Below, piece after piece: positions 10,624 through 18,900 of a DNA stretch of 64,000 nt; within the stretch, counting starts at the first letter, position 1; every line of letters starts with the position of its first letter. Source of the DNA: Loktanella atrilutea (lineage in GTDB: Bacteria; Pseudomonadota; Alphaproteobacteria; Rhodobacterales; Rhodobacteraceae); contig NZ_FQUE01000002.1 of NCBI RefSeq assembly GCF_900128995.1, positions 310,001 through 374,000 of the forward strand. The letters are read 5' to 3'. The notes under the pieces were generated by a model. That model did not search any database, was not told where the DNA came from, and saw nothing but the letters and a program-made list of their open reading frames with translations. A program made the position numbers and the translations under genes.

Positions 10624-11682
10624 ATGTTCAAATTCAACGCAGGTGCGCAGCACCCCGCGTCCGGTGACGCACGTCTTGCCGCCGCCAACGACCTCGTCAG
10701 CCGCACGCTGGCACAGCACGGTCTGATACCCGGCGGATCGTCAACGCCGCAGGCAAACTGGAGCATGCCGAAGATGCCACAGATGCCTTCCATAAACGGA
10801 CTCTCAGGCATCTCTCGCGCTAACACGGTGGCACATGGCATGAGGTCAGGTACCTATACCTGTGCCGCCGGACATCGCGACTACCTCGTACATGTGCCTG
10901 CCAGCGCCGCCGAAGACGCCACCGGGCTCGTCGTGATGCTGCATGGCTGCACGCAGAACTCCGCCGATTTTGCGGCCGGCACTGGTATGAACGCACTGGC
11001 CGACCGCGATGGCTTCATCGTCCTGTACCCTCAGCAGTCGCGGGGCGACAACGCACAATCCTGCTGGAACTGGTTCAGCCGCGGCGATCAGTTGCGTGAC
11101 AAGGGCGAGCCCGCGATCATTGCCGGCATGACCCGGCAGATCGCCGAGGAATATGGAATCGGGGCAGACCGGACGTTCGTTGCCGGTCTCTCGGCAGGGG
11201 CTGCGATGGCGGTGATCCTCGGGCAGACCTACGGTGACGTCTACTCTGCCGTGGGGGCCCATTCCGGCCTGCCCTATTCCGCCGCGCGGGACGTGCCGTC
11301 GGCCTTTGCCGCAATGGGGGGTCAGGGGCCCGACATGGCCGCCCCTGCCGGGCAGGGCATCCCGACCATCGTCTTTCACGGCACGGCCGACAACACCGTC
11401 AACCCGGTCAACGGCCAGCGCATCGCCGCTCACGCCCTGACCGGCACTGCCCAGACGATCGAGGCCGAGGCCTCCGGCTCCACCAACGGTCGCGGCTGGC
11501 AGATGCGTAGCGCCGCAGACATGCAAGGCCGCCAGATGCTGGAGCTCTGGAGCGTCGAGGGCCTGGGCCACGCCTGGTCCGGGGGGCAGCCCAGCGGCAG
11601 CTACACGGACACCAAGGGGCCCGATGCCAGCGCCGAAATGGTTCGTTTCTTCTTCGACAATGCCGGAAAGGCACAGCAATGA
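10624..11682 (+). CDS. PHB/PHA depolymerase-like esterase, type 1 catalytic domain
   Basis: A 352-residue alpha/beta hydrolase. Family marks are YLVHVPA, VVMLHGCTQN (oxyanion region), the nucleophile elbow GLSAGAAM with Ser190, FHGTADNTVNP (Asp) and GLGHAWSGG (His). These are the marks of the LpqC / poly(3-hydroxybutyrate) depolymerase family. No signal peptide is seen (it begins MFKFNAGAQHP), so despite the 'extracellular' family name the protein is likely cytoplasmic here. A good AAGGA site precedes the ATG by eight bases. It overlaps the C45 gene by four bases (ATGA), showing translational coupling. The natural ester substrate is not evident; a stored polyester or an acylated small molecule are both possible. 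Confidence 0.85.
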   Translation: MFKFNAGAQHPASGDARLAAANDLVSRTLAQHGLIPGGSSTPQANWSMPKMPQMPSINGLSGISRANTVAHGMRSGTYTCAAGHRDYLVHVPASAAEDATGLVVMLHGCTQNSADFAAGTGMNALADRDGFIVLYPQQSRGDNAQSCWNWFSRGDQLRDKGEPAIIAGMTRQIAEEYGIGADRTFVAGLSAGAAMAVILGQTYGDVYSAVGAHSGLPYSAARDVPSAFAAMGGQGPDMAAPAGQGIPTIVFHGTADNTVNPVNGQRIAAHALTGTAQTIEAEASGSTNGRGWQMRSAADMQGRQMLELWSVEGLGHAWSGGQPSGSYTDTKGPDASAEMVRFFFDNAGKAQQ

Positions 11683-12809
11683 CCGATATGAGCCTGACCT
11701 TCGACGCCGTGGCCGAAGCATCGCCCGGACCAAAATGGGCCGCCCGCTGGAACCGGTCCTGGCCCGCGTACGAGCCATGGTTCATCGCCCGCGGCGGTGA
11801 TAACGGCCCTGACCGCGCCGCCTGTCGTGACGCCATCGCAGACCACATGCCGGAGCTGGTGGCGACGTATGACAGGCTGGTCGATCTGGCCGGCGGCGGC
11901 GACCGCGCGGCGCGGTTTCTGTCCACATGGTGTCCGCCGCAGTATCTTGGGGGCTGTTCCCTCGCGGCCGTTTCGGACGGGACCGACGTGCGGCTCGTGC
12001 GGAATTACGACCTTTCCCCCGATCTGAACGAGGGGCTGATGCTGCAAACCGCATGGACCGGACGGCGGGTGATGGGGATGGTCGAGTTCCTCTGGGGCCT
12101 GTCCGACGGCATCAATGATGCGGGCCTGTCGATCGCGCTGGCCTACGGCGGGCGCACCCGGACAGGTCGTGGTTTCGGCATCACCACGATCCTGCGCTAC
12201 GTGATGGAGACCTGCGAAACGGTGGATCAGGCGCTGGCCGTCCTTGACCGTGTGCCGTCCCACATGGCCTATAACGTGGTTATCGCAGACGCAGGCGGCA
12301 ATACGGCGAGTGTCGAATTGTCGCCCGGCGGCGGTGCGAGACGGATGCCGCAGGCCATCGCCACCAATCACCAGAGCGATGGCAGCATGGCCGACCGTCC
12401 GTGCTTCACCCGGACCCATGAGCGTCACGCCCACCTGCGGACCTTGCGCGGCGCCCCGCGATCCCTCTCGCACCAGTTCCGCCGGCCGCCCCTGCTTCAG
12501 GACCGTTACACGGAGGGTTTCGGCACGCTGTTCACGGCGGCCTACGACCCAAGGGCCCTGACCCTCGATCTAATCTTACCGGACGGGACGTGGTCGCAGT
12601 CCCTCGCCGACTTCCGTGAAGGGCAGCGGGTCGTGACCTATCCCAGTGGCTTGGCTCCCGCTTTGCCACAGGTTGCCGGTCAGGTAGGACTGCCGCAAGC
12701 TGCGCCCCGGCCGGACTGGACCCAGGCCGCGCGGATCGACTGGATGCAGGTGGCCAATGACTATGCCGCCGGGCGCGGGCGCGCGATCGAAAGCTACCTT
12801 CCGTTCTGA
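11679..12809 (+). CDS. C45-family autoproteolytic acyltransferase/hydrolase
   Basis: A 376-residue N-terminal-nucleophile hydrolase of the C45 type (isopenicillin-N acyltransferase-like). The predicted nucleophile is C93 in YLGGCSLAAV, with cleavage expected between Gly and Cys, followed by LVRNYDLSP, the RNxD signature of the family. Later motifs such as GLSIALAYGG and ATNHQSDG are also typical. Family members cleave or transfer acyl groups of amides (penicillins, bile-salt-like or acyl-amino-acid substrates). The gene is the third of the RHH-esterase-C45 operon and overlaps the esterase by four bases. A strong hairpin follows at 12816-12845. The substrate is unknown; pairing with an esterase suggests removal of acyl groups from the same class of compound (inference). 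Confidence 0.82.
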   Translation: MTDMSLTFDAVAEASPGPKWAARWNRSWPAYEPWFIARGGDNGPDRAACRDAIADHMPELVATYDRLVDLAGGGDRAARFLSTWCPPQYLGGCSLAAVSDGTDVRLVRNYDLSPDLNEGLMLQTAWTGRRVMGMVEFLWGLSDGINDAGLSIALAYGGRTRTGRGFGITTILRYVMETCETVDQALAVLDRVPSHMAYNVVIADAGGNTASVELSPGGGARRMPQAIATNHQSDGSMADRPCFTRTHERHAHLRTLRGAPRSLSHQFRRPPLLQDRYTEGFGTLFTAAYDPRALTLDLILPDGTWSQSLADFREGQRVVTYPSGLAPALPQVAGQVGLPQAAPRPDWTQAARIDWMQVANDYAAGRGRAIESYLPF

Positions 12810-12815
12810 CACACA

Positions 12816-12845
12816 AAAGGCCGCCGGAGCATCCCGGCGGCCTTT
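12816..12845. terminator. Intrinsic terminator between convergent genes
   Basis: A perfect 12-base stem, AAAGGCCGCCGG at 12816-12827 and CCGGCGGCCTTT at 12834-12845, with a 6-base loop. It lies in the 57-base gap between the C45 stop and the L,D-transpeptidase stop. Short T runs on both strands suggest it can end transcription from either side. Confidence 0.8.
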
Positions 12846-12866
12846 CAAACGCGACTTCTGAGACTT

Positions 12867-13424
12867 TCAGATGATGCGGACCTTGGATCCGATCGGGCAG
12901 AGTTCGAACAATTCGGCAATCTTTTCGTTGTAGAGACCGATGCATCCGTCGGACGACGGGCGGCCGATCTTGCGGGTATCATGGGTACCGTGGATCGCAT
13001 AGGCGGGCCAGCCAAGATACATCGCATGGGTCCCCATGGGGCTTTTCGGTCCGGGCGGAATGTATTCCCATCCGAAGCGCTCCTTCTGCGATTGTGTCGG
13101 CGTCCAGTCCGGGCCGACCTTCTTGCGCACGATCTCGGTATAGCCGCGCTTTGTCAGCTCGTCCGTCTTGGGCACGGAGGTCGGATAGACGCGGTAGTCG
13201 ATCCCCTGCGCGTCCCAGTAATGCAGTGACCGGGCCTGCGTGTCGGCCACCAGCATCGGCACGCCGGACAGGGCGTCAAAATGATCGCTCCAGACATAGG
13301 TGCGGAAGGCTGCGACGTTCCGCGTGACGCCGCCAGGCAGCGTCTGTGCCCGCAGCAATGTCGGCGCGGCCAGACCGCCCAATGCAATCCCCAACGCCAC
13401 GCGGCGCGTGAAAGTCTGTGTCAT
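12867..13424 (-). CDS. L,D-transpeptidase (YkuD domain) with Tat-type signal
   Basis: A 185-residue exported enzyme. The N-terminus (TRRVALGIALGGLAAP, then TLLRAQ) has a twin arginine followed by a hydrophobic stretch and looks like a Tat signal peptide. The YkuD catalytic region is IHGTHD followed by SDGCIGLYNE, giving the His and Cys nucleophile; residues around YLGWPAY precede it. The family makes or edits 3-3 peptidoglycan cross-links, or attaches proteins to peptidoglycan, in the periplasm. It is monocistronic on the minus strand and convergent with the C45 operon. The 232 bases upstream separate it from the divergent lipid kinase gene. Confidence 0.9.
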   Translation of the reverse strand: MTQTFTRRVALGIALGGLAAPTLLRAQTLPGGVTRNVAAFRTYVWSDHFDALSGVPMLVADTQARSLHYWDAQGIDYRVYPTSVPKTDELTKRGYTEIVRKKVGPDWTPTQSQKERFGWEYIPPGPKSPMGTHAMYLGWPAYAIHGTHDTRKIGRPSSDGCIGLYNEKIAELFELCPIGSKVRII

Positions 13425-13656
13425 GTCAGAATCCTGTCAACTGCCAGAGGCGCACACGCTCTCGCGGCGCTTTGCCCGTGCCGCGTCACTACCACGGAAA
13501 CGTGAGCGGTGGCAGTAGCAATCTTTTCACGTTCCTGCGACCCGATCCGCGCGCAAACCGTCCACCCCCGCAGTGCCGATCAGGGGCAACCAATTCCGGC
13601 GGAACAAGTCGTACCGTCACGGCATTGAGCAGTGCCGCATGTATCCGGGAATACCG
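13425..13656. other. Intergenic region between divergent L,D-transpeptidase and lipid kinase genes
   Basis: This 232-base region must hold both promoters. An imperfect inverted repeat is visible (GGAAACGTGA near 13496 with TCACGTTCC near 13527). I find no convincing small gene or clear -35/-10 pair. Confidence 0.4.
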
Positions 13657-14571
13657 ATGACAAAAGCTTCCGTCTGCGTCCTGTTCAATCCCTCATCGGG
13701 CAAGAAGAAGGACGATCCCGTCGCCGAGGCATTGCTGGAGCGCATGCGAAACGACAACCGCATCGACCTGCGCATGATAGACAATCCTGCCCATCTGGAC
13801 ATGATGGTCAGTCAGGCTGTGGACGACGGTTTCAGCATTGTGGTGGCTGCCGGCGGCGATGGCACCATTGCGGGCGTGACCTCGGGGCTGCTGGACAGCG
13901 ATGTCGTGCTCGGCGTGCTGCCAATGGGTACCTTCAACTTCGTAGCCCGTGGCCTTGGCATCCCGGAAGACCCCGACGCGGCGCTCGATGTCCTTTTCGA
14001 CGGCACCCCTGCCCCGCTGACACTGGGCGACGTCAACGGAAAGATTTTCCTCAACAATGCCAGTCTCGGCGCCTATGCAACCGTGCTCGACGTCAGGGAA
14101 GGCGTTTACAAGCGTTGGGGGCGAAGCCGGATCGCGGCTTACTGGTCCGTCATCAAGGCCATGCTGACGCTTTACCGCAACCTGACAATGACCATCACGG
14201 TCGACGGAAAGACCCAGACTGTGCGCGCACCTATGGCCTTCATTGCCAGCAGCGCCTACCAGTTGGAGCAATACGAGTTCGAAGGCGCTGACGACGTGCG
14301 TAACGGCAAGCTGGCGCTCATCCTCGCGCCACATTCCAACCGGCTTCAATTGTTGTGGAAATCGGTCAAGATCCTGTTCGGCGGAATTCACCGGGGCGAC
14401 GATTACATCCTGCATGCGGGAGAGGAGATCACGATCGACACGAAGCGCGGGCGCACCTTGATCGCGCGTGACGGCGAAAACGAGCGCATGTCGGGCCCCT
14501 ATCGGTTCCACGTCAGGCGCGATGCGATCCGCGTCATGGTACCGAAGGACGGCGGCGGAGACCCGGACTGA
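13657..14571 (+). CDS. Diacylglycerol kinase-family lipid kinase
   Basis: A 304-residue soluble lipid kinase of the DAGK catalytic family (YegS/BmrU type). It shows the nucleotide site VLFNPSSGKKK near the N-terminus, the catalytic loop AAGGDGTIAGV around residue 70, and LGVLPMGTFNFVARGLGIP. Members phosphorylate diacylglycerol, sphingosine or related lipids at the inner face of the membrane. I place the start at ATG 13657 with GGGA six bases upstream; ATGs at 13573 and 13639 would add a charged, unconserved tail. Its stop overlaps the start of the phosphoesterase gene (TGATG), so the two are co-translated. Confidence 0.87.
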   Translation: MTKASVCVLFNPSSGKKKDDPVAEALLERMRNDNRIDLRMIDNPAHLDMMVSQAVDDGFSIVVAAGGDGTIAGVTSGLLDSDVVLGVLPMGTFNFVARGLGIPEDPDAALDVLFDGTPAPLTLGDVNGKIFLNNASLGAYATVLDVREGVYKRWGRSRIAAYWSVIKAMLTLYRNLTMTITVDGKTQTVRAPMAFIASSAYQLEQYEFEGADDVRNGKLALILAPHSNRLQLLWKSVKILFGGIHRGDDYILHAGEEITIDTKRGRTLIARDGENERMSGPYRFHVRRDAIRVMVPKDGGGDPD

Positions 14572-15371
14572 TGCGTCTTGTCCTGCTGACCGACCTTCAC
14601 TTCGGCCGCGCGCAGCCGGATCTGGTGCAGCCGCTGTTGAACAGCATCTCCGAGGCCGATCCGGATCTGGTGGTGATCGCCGGCGATTTCGTCCAGCGCG
14701 CCCGCGCCGGCCAGTTCCGTGACGCCCGGGACTTCGTCGCCCGCCTGCGCCACGACTGGATCGCGGTTCCCGGCAACCACGATATTCCACTCTACAATAT
14801 CTTCGCCCGCGCCTTTGCACCCCGCGCCGCCTTTCGCCGTTACATCACCAACGAAACCGAGCCGCTGGTGGAAGATGACAACATGCTGGTCATCGGCCTC
14901 GACACCACGCACCGCTGGAGCCATCAACGCGGTCTGATCCGGCCTGCGCAGATCGACCGTGTCAGCCGGCTAATCCGCGAGGCGGGTCGCGACCGCACCG
15001 TGGTGGTGATGGCCCATCACCCGTTCCACCAGTCACCCCAGGTCGAAAAGAAGGTGATGAAAGGTGCCGCGCGCGCCCTTTCCACTTGGTCCGACTGCGG
15101 GCCTCACGTGATCCTGTCAGGCCACCTGCACACGTGGACGGTAGAGCCGTTCCTTGCTCAGAAGAACCGGCAAATGACACTTCAGGTCCACTGCGGCACC
15201 GGCCTGTCCACCCGCCTGCGCGGGGAGCCGAACGAGTTCGCGATCCTCGACCTGAAGGGCGATACCTTCAGCGCCTGTCGCATGACCGCAGATACCGGAG
15301 AGATGACCTATTCCGGTCGCAGCCAAAGCCGCTATCGCCGCACGCCGGAAGGCTGGCAAGCGCTGGACTGA
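14571..15371 (+). CDS. Metallophosphoesterase (calcineurin-like)
   Basis: A 266-residue protein with all five blocks of the calcineurin-like fold: LTDLHFG (D, H), IAGDFVQ, VPGNHDI, MAHHPFH and LSGHLHTW. These bind a two-metal centre that hydrolyses phosphomonoesters or phosphodiesters. It overlaps the lipid kinase by one base and probably acts on a related phospholipid or nucleotide (inference from pairing). No signal peptide or membrane segment is seen, so it is likely cytoplasmic. The AMP-binding gene follows 65 bases later on the same strand. Confidence 0.87.
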   Translation: MRLVLLTDLHFGRAQPDLVQPLLNSISEADPDLVVIAGDFVQRARAGQFRDARDFVARLRHDWIAVPGNHDIPLYNIFARAFAPRAAFRRYITNETEPLVEDDNMLVIGLDTTHRWSHQRGLIRPAQIDRVSRLIREAGRDRTVVVMAHHPFHQSPQVEKKVMKGAARALSTWSDCGPHVILSGHLHTWTVEPFLAQKNRQMTLQVHCGTGLSTRLRGEPNEFAILDLKGDTFSACRMTADTGEMTYSGRSQSRYRRTPEGWQALD

Positions 15372-15436
15372 CGGCTCGTGCGATTGCGTTGGCGGGGAAA
15401 ATGGGGTCTGGATACCGGAAAGGCTGAAGGATCATC

Positions 15437-16576
15437 GTGGTGACGGCGACAGGCGGCGCATTCCGGTGGCATGAAGATACGCGCCTTCTTCGCGCGGATA
15501 CGGTGCAGGATGGCTTGCGCGATGCCGTCCGTGCCGGATTCTCGTTGCGGGTGGAGGGTGGTCGGATCTCCGGGTTCAAAGCGCCCCACCCCGTACTTTT
15601 ATGCGCCACATCGGGCAGTTCCGGGGCGCCCAAGGTCATCCGCCGCACGCCTGCCTCGTGGCAAACAAGTTTTGCGGTCAACGGATCCGTTCTGGGTCTT
15701 GGACCGGCAGCAACCGTCGCGGTTTTTTCCGGCTTCGATTCCTCACTGGCACTGTACGCAGCGCTGGAAGCTGCGCACCATGGGGCAGCGATCCTTTCGT
15801 TGTCCGGCGTGCGGCCCGACCGGCAGGCGCGCGCCATTGCCGACAGCCGGGCCGATGTGCTCTACCTCACACCGACGCAATTGACGGAGCTGTGCAAGTC
15901 GTCGAGCGCGCTGTCGTCCGTGCGCTGCATCATGGTCGGCGGTGGACGACTCTCGCTGGCTGCAGTGGAAGCTGCGGCCACGACCTTTCCCGCCGCCCGG
16001 CTGATCCAGTTCTACGGCGCGGCGGAAACGAGCTTCATCACCTGGACCGATGCGTCCACGCCGCCCGGCTCCGTAGGGCGCCCCTACCCCGGTGTCGTAC
16101 TGCATGTCGACGATGACGGGACGATCTGGGTGCGCAGCCCCTACCTTTTCGAAGGATATGAACACGGCGACAGTCGGCACACTCGCTGGCGCGACGGCTT
16201 CCTGACGGTGGGAGAGGTTGGTTATCTGGACCCGGGTGGTCATTTGTTCCTGACCGGGCGCGCGGGGCGAACGGTGACCGTGGCGGATCGCAACGTTTCG
16301 CTCGACCGAGTCGAGGCCGCGCTGTCGCACCTGATCCCCGGCGCGCAGATCGTCGTCGTGGCGGTGCCCGATCCAAGGCGCGGCGCGCGGGTCGTGGCGC
16401 TGGTGGCAGGGGCGCCGACAGAAGACAGTGCCGACGACCTTCACCGTCTGAGCCGCCAGCACCTTGGGCCGATCATGGCGCCGCATCGCATCCAGATGTG
16501 CGATGCCGTTCCGATGCTGCCCGGGGGCAAGCCCGATTACAGGACAGCCACGAAGTTGGCGCAGGATATGGCGTGA
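15437..16576 (+). CDS. Short AMP-binding enzyme (acyl-CoA/acyl-adenylate ligase, YhfT-like)
   Basis: A 379-residue adenylate-forming enzyme. The P-loop CATSGSSGAPKVIRR occurs already at about residue 56, then YGAAETSF, TVGEVGYLDPGGHLFLTGR, and a C-terminal GGKPDY carrying the catalytic Lys. Full-length ligases have 150-200 residues before the P-loop, so the N-terminal subdomain is largely missing although the frame is intact. The start is GTG 15437 with GAAGGA five bases upstream. It overlaps the thiolase by four bases (GTGA). An acyl-CoA ligase, a thiolase and BioY form the yhfUTS operon of Bacillus subtilis, and here the same three protein types are neighbours, suggesting a biotin- or acyl-precursor-linked role (inference). 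Confidence 0.8.
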   Translation: MVTATGGAFRWHEDTRLLRADTVQDGLRDAVRAGFSLRVEGGRISGFKAPHPVLLCATSGSSGAPKVIRRTPASWQTSFAVNGSVLGLGPAATVAVFSGFDSSLALYAALEAAHHGAAILSLSGVRPDRQARAIADSRADVLYLTPTQLTELCKSSSALSSVRCIMVGGGRLSLAAVEAAATTFPAARLIQFYGAAETSFITWTDASTPPGSVGRPYPGVVLHVDDDGTIWVRSPYLFEGYEHGDSRHTRWRDGFLTVGEVGYLDPGGHLFLTGRAGRTVTVADRNVSLDRVEAALSHLIPGAQIVVVAVPDPRRGARVVALVAGAPTEDSADDLHRLSRQHLGPIMAPHRIQMCDAVPMLPGGKPDYRTATKLAQDMA

Positions 16577-17673
16577 GTGTCATCGTCGCCGCCCGGCGGA
16601 CCGCTGTCGCCCCGGCCGGCGGCGCCTTTCGCGCCCTTGCATTTCATGAACTGGCGGCTCCGGTCCTGCTGGCCTGCCTTGCCGATGCGGGTCTGGATCG
16701 CGGACGGGTGGACGAGGTCATCGTCGGCAATGCCCTTGGCGCCGGCGGCAATCCTGCGCGTCTGTGCGCTCTTGCCGCAGGTTTGCCTCAGGGGGTCGCA
16801 GGATTGAGCGTCGATCGCCAGTGCGTCAGCGGGCTGGATGCCATCCTGCTGGCGGACGCGCTGGTTCGCGGTGGTACGGCCGAGGTCATCCTGGTCGGCG
16901 GGGTGGAAAGCACCTCTCGACGACCGCTTCGATATCACACCCATGCGGACGGTCGCCCGCCCACGCCCTACGATCAAGCGCCATTCACCCCTTGGTCTGA
17001 CCGCGATCCCGCGATGGCCGATGCGGCCGACCATCTGGGACGGATACTGAAGATTAGCCGCGACGCGCAGGACCGCTGGGCTGTCGAAAGCCATGCAAAA
17101 GCCCGCGATGCCCGTGACCGGATGCAACGAGAGATGGTGCCGGTTGCGGGACTCGCACAGGACGCCTTTACGAGAAACCTGTCCTTGCAGACCTGCGCGC
17201 GTGCGGCACCCATCAGCGGGACGATTACGGCGGCCAATACGGCCGTCGGCGCGGACGCGTCGGCTTTCGTGCTCGTCGTGTCGGACCGCATTGCGCAAGA
17301 CCTGCGGCGTCCAAGTGCATGCATTGTCGGGGGTTGCACGCTGGGCGGCGCGCCCAACATGCCGGGACTTGCGCCGGTTGCGGCCATCGACCGGACCCTG
17401 CGAAAGGCAGGCCTTGTTCCCGCCGATATCGCGCTGGCAGAGGTCATGGAGGCCTATGCCGTACAGGCCATCGCCTGCGCTCAGGGCGCCGGCCTCGACC
17501 CCGCGCGGGTGAACATCGGTGGAGGCGCACTGGCACGCGGGCACCCTATCGGCGCCTCCGGCGCGATCAATGCCGTGCGCCTGTTCCACGATTTGCAGGC
17601 CCGTGGTGGCCAAGGCCTTGCCGCTATCGCTGCGGCCGGCGGCCTCGGTACGGCACTTCTATTGGAAGTCTAG
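16573..17673 (+). CDS. Thiolase-family protein with altered active site (YhfS-like)
   Basis: A 366-residue thiolase fold. The nucleophile is present (C84 in DRQCVSGLDA), and so is the His of the GGALARGHPIGASGA loop (H324). Two other conserved positions differ: the Asn of the usual NEAF motif is Met292 (VMEAYA), and the second catalytic Cys of the C-terminal CxGGGxG motif is Ala353 (AIAAAGGLG). The family condenses or cleaves acyl-CoAs; without the second Cys normal proton transfer would be impaired, so it may do half the reaction or use another acceptor. The start is GTG 16573 inside the GTGA overlap with the AMP-binding gene. Its stop interlocks with the nitroreductase stop (CTAG). Confidence 0.82.
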   Translation: MSVIVAARRTAVAPAGGAFRALAFHELAAPVLLACLADAGLDRGRVDEVIVGNALGAGGNPARLCALAAGLPQGVAGLSVDRQCVSGLDAILLADALVRGGTAEVILVGGVESTSRRPLRYHTHADGRPPTPYDQAPFTPWSDRDPAMADAADHLGRILKISRDAQDRWAVESHAKARDARDRMQREMVPVAGLAQDAFTRNLSLQTCARAAPISGTITAANTAVGADASAFVLVVSDRIAQDLRRPSACIVGGCTLGGAPNMPGLAPVAAIDRTLRKAGLVPADIALAEVMEAYAVQAIACAQGAGLDPARVNIGGGALARGHPIGASGAINAVRLFHDLQARGGQGLAAIAAAGGLGTALLLEV

Positions 17674-18347
17674 TCCTCGAATCCTTCGAAACGGGCGTAG
17701 TCCGCCAGATCGGCACGGTCGGTTCGGAAGGTATTCACCGGTGCGTCTGGATCAGCCCGTCCCAGGGCGATGCCGCAGACAACAAGCTGGTCCGCAGGCA
17801 GGCGAAGGGTCTCGTGCACCACATCGCCGTAATGCGCCAGCGCCCCAATCCCGGTGGTGGCATACCCCCGCGCCGTCGCGGCAAGGAACAGCGACATGAG
17901 TGCCATGCCAAGGTCCATGTAACAGCCCTTGCCCATCGCCCGGTCGATCGTCACCACGATGCCGACTGGCGCGTCGAAGAAAGCGTAGTTGCGCGCGAAC
18001 TGCGCCCGCCGTCCGACCACATCGCGTCGGTCCACACCCAGCGTCGCATAAAGCCCATAGCCCGCCCCCCGTTGCCGCGCCTTAAGGTGTGCCGGCATCG
18101 GATCGGGGAAGTAACTGTACTCGCTGACCTGCGGGCGTTTACTGGCAATGGCCTGCGCCAACGCAGTTTGCAGCGCGGCGAACGGTGTGCCGGTCAATGC
18201 CACGAAATGCCCCGGCTGCAGGTTGGCACCGCTTGGGGCCTGCCGGGCCGCCTTCAGGATGCGCGTCACATCGGCCTTCGGCACCGGTGTCGGCAGGTAG
18301 GCCCGGACCGACCGCCGTTCGTTCAGCAGCGCCGCCAGATCGGTCAT
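17670..18347 (-). CDS. Nitroreductase-family FMN oxidoreductase
   Basis: A 225-residue nitroreductase-fold protein. Visible are LLNERRSVRAYLP (FMN phosphate contacts), AARQAPSGANLQPGHFV, and the C-terminal YATTGIGALAHYGDVVHETLRLP region. Such enzymes reduce nitro compounds, quinones or enones, or fragment FMN (BluB type), using NAD(P)H. The ATG lies in an ATGA overlap with the bioY stop, so it is the last gene of the bioMNY operon. The upstream frame can be read much further as one long open frame, but that part is the shadow of bioY. Its link to biotin uptake is unexplained. Confidence 0.85.
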   Translation of the reverse strand: MTDLAALLNERRSVRAYLPTPVPKADVTRILKAARQAPSGANLQPGHFVALTGTPFAALQTALAQAIASKRPQVSEYSYFPDPMPAHLKARQRGAGYGLYATLGVDRRDVVGRRAQFARNYAFFDAPVGIVVTIDRAMGKGCYMDLGMALMSLFLAATARGYATTGIGALAHYGDVVHETLRLPADQLVVCGIALGRADPDAPVNTFRTDRADLADYARFEGFED

Positions 18348-18889
18348 GCCCGTGACAGCACGCTGTCGGGTCGTGCGCGGGCTAGGGCCGCCGTGATCAG
18401 ACCGGCCAGCACCGCCTTGATCAGGTCGCCCGGGATGAAGGCCGTGACCAGCAGGGCCGCCTGCGGCAATGACTTGTCCAGCGCCCAGGCCAAACCGGAA
18501 ATGCCGAAGGCATAAAGCACGACGATACCCCCGATGACCGAGGCCGTGCCGGCGACCAGCGCCAGCGGCCCCTGCCGCCAGTTCTCGACGATCAGCCCCG
18601 TGATGAAGGCGGCAAAGGGAAAGCCCACGACGAAGCCTGCGGTCGGCGAGGCGAAGACCCCCAAGCCGCCGCGCCCGCCCGCCAACAGGGGCAGACCCAG
18701 AGCCACCAGCAGCACGAAGAGCAGTACCGCCAGCGCCCCGCGCCGCGCCCCCAGCACAGCGCCGCAAAGCATGACCCCAAGACTTTGCGCCGTGACCGGC
18801 ACGCCAAAGGCCAGCGTCAGCTGCGGGATCAGGCCCAGCGCCGCAATCAGAGCGGCGAACAGCGCCACGAGTGTCAGGTTTCGTTCCAT
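18344..18889 (-). CDS. bioY: Biotin transporter substrate-binding component BioY
   Basis: A 181-residue integral membrane protein with about six hydrophobic segments. It carries typical BioY stretches such as VPVTAQSLGVMLCGAVLG near residues 30-50, the glycine-rich LLAGGRGGLGVFASPTAGF, and FIPGDLIKAVLA near the C-terminus. BioY is the S-component that binds biotin with very high affinity. The ATG at 18889 has an AAGGGA ribosome site. It lies directly after bioN and before the nitroreductase, forming bioM-bioN-bioY on the minus strand. Confidence 0.93.
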   Translation of the reverse strand: MERNLTLVALFAALIAALGLIPQLTLAFGVPVTAQSLGVMLCGAVLGARRGALAVLLFVLLVALGLPLLAGGRGGLGVFASPTAGFVVGFPFAAFITGLIVENWRQGPLALVAGTASVIGGIVVLYAFGISGLAWALDKSLPQAALLVTAFIPGDLIKAVLAGLITAALARARPDSVLSRA

Positions 18890-18900
18890 CGTCGTCCCTT

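Noticed and set aside
17670..18767. One 365-residue nitroreductase fused to an N-terminal extension
   Set aside because: The extension is bioY read in another frame. The ATGA overlap at 18344-18347 gives the true nitroreductase start.
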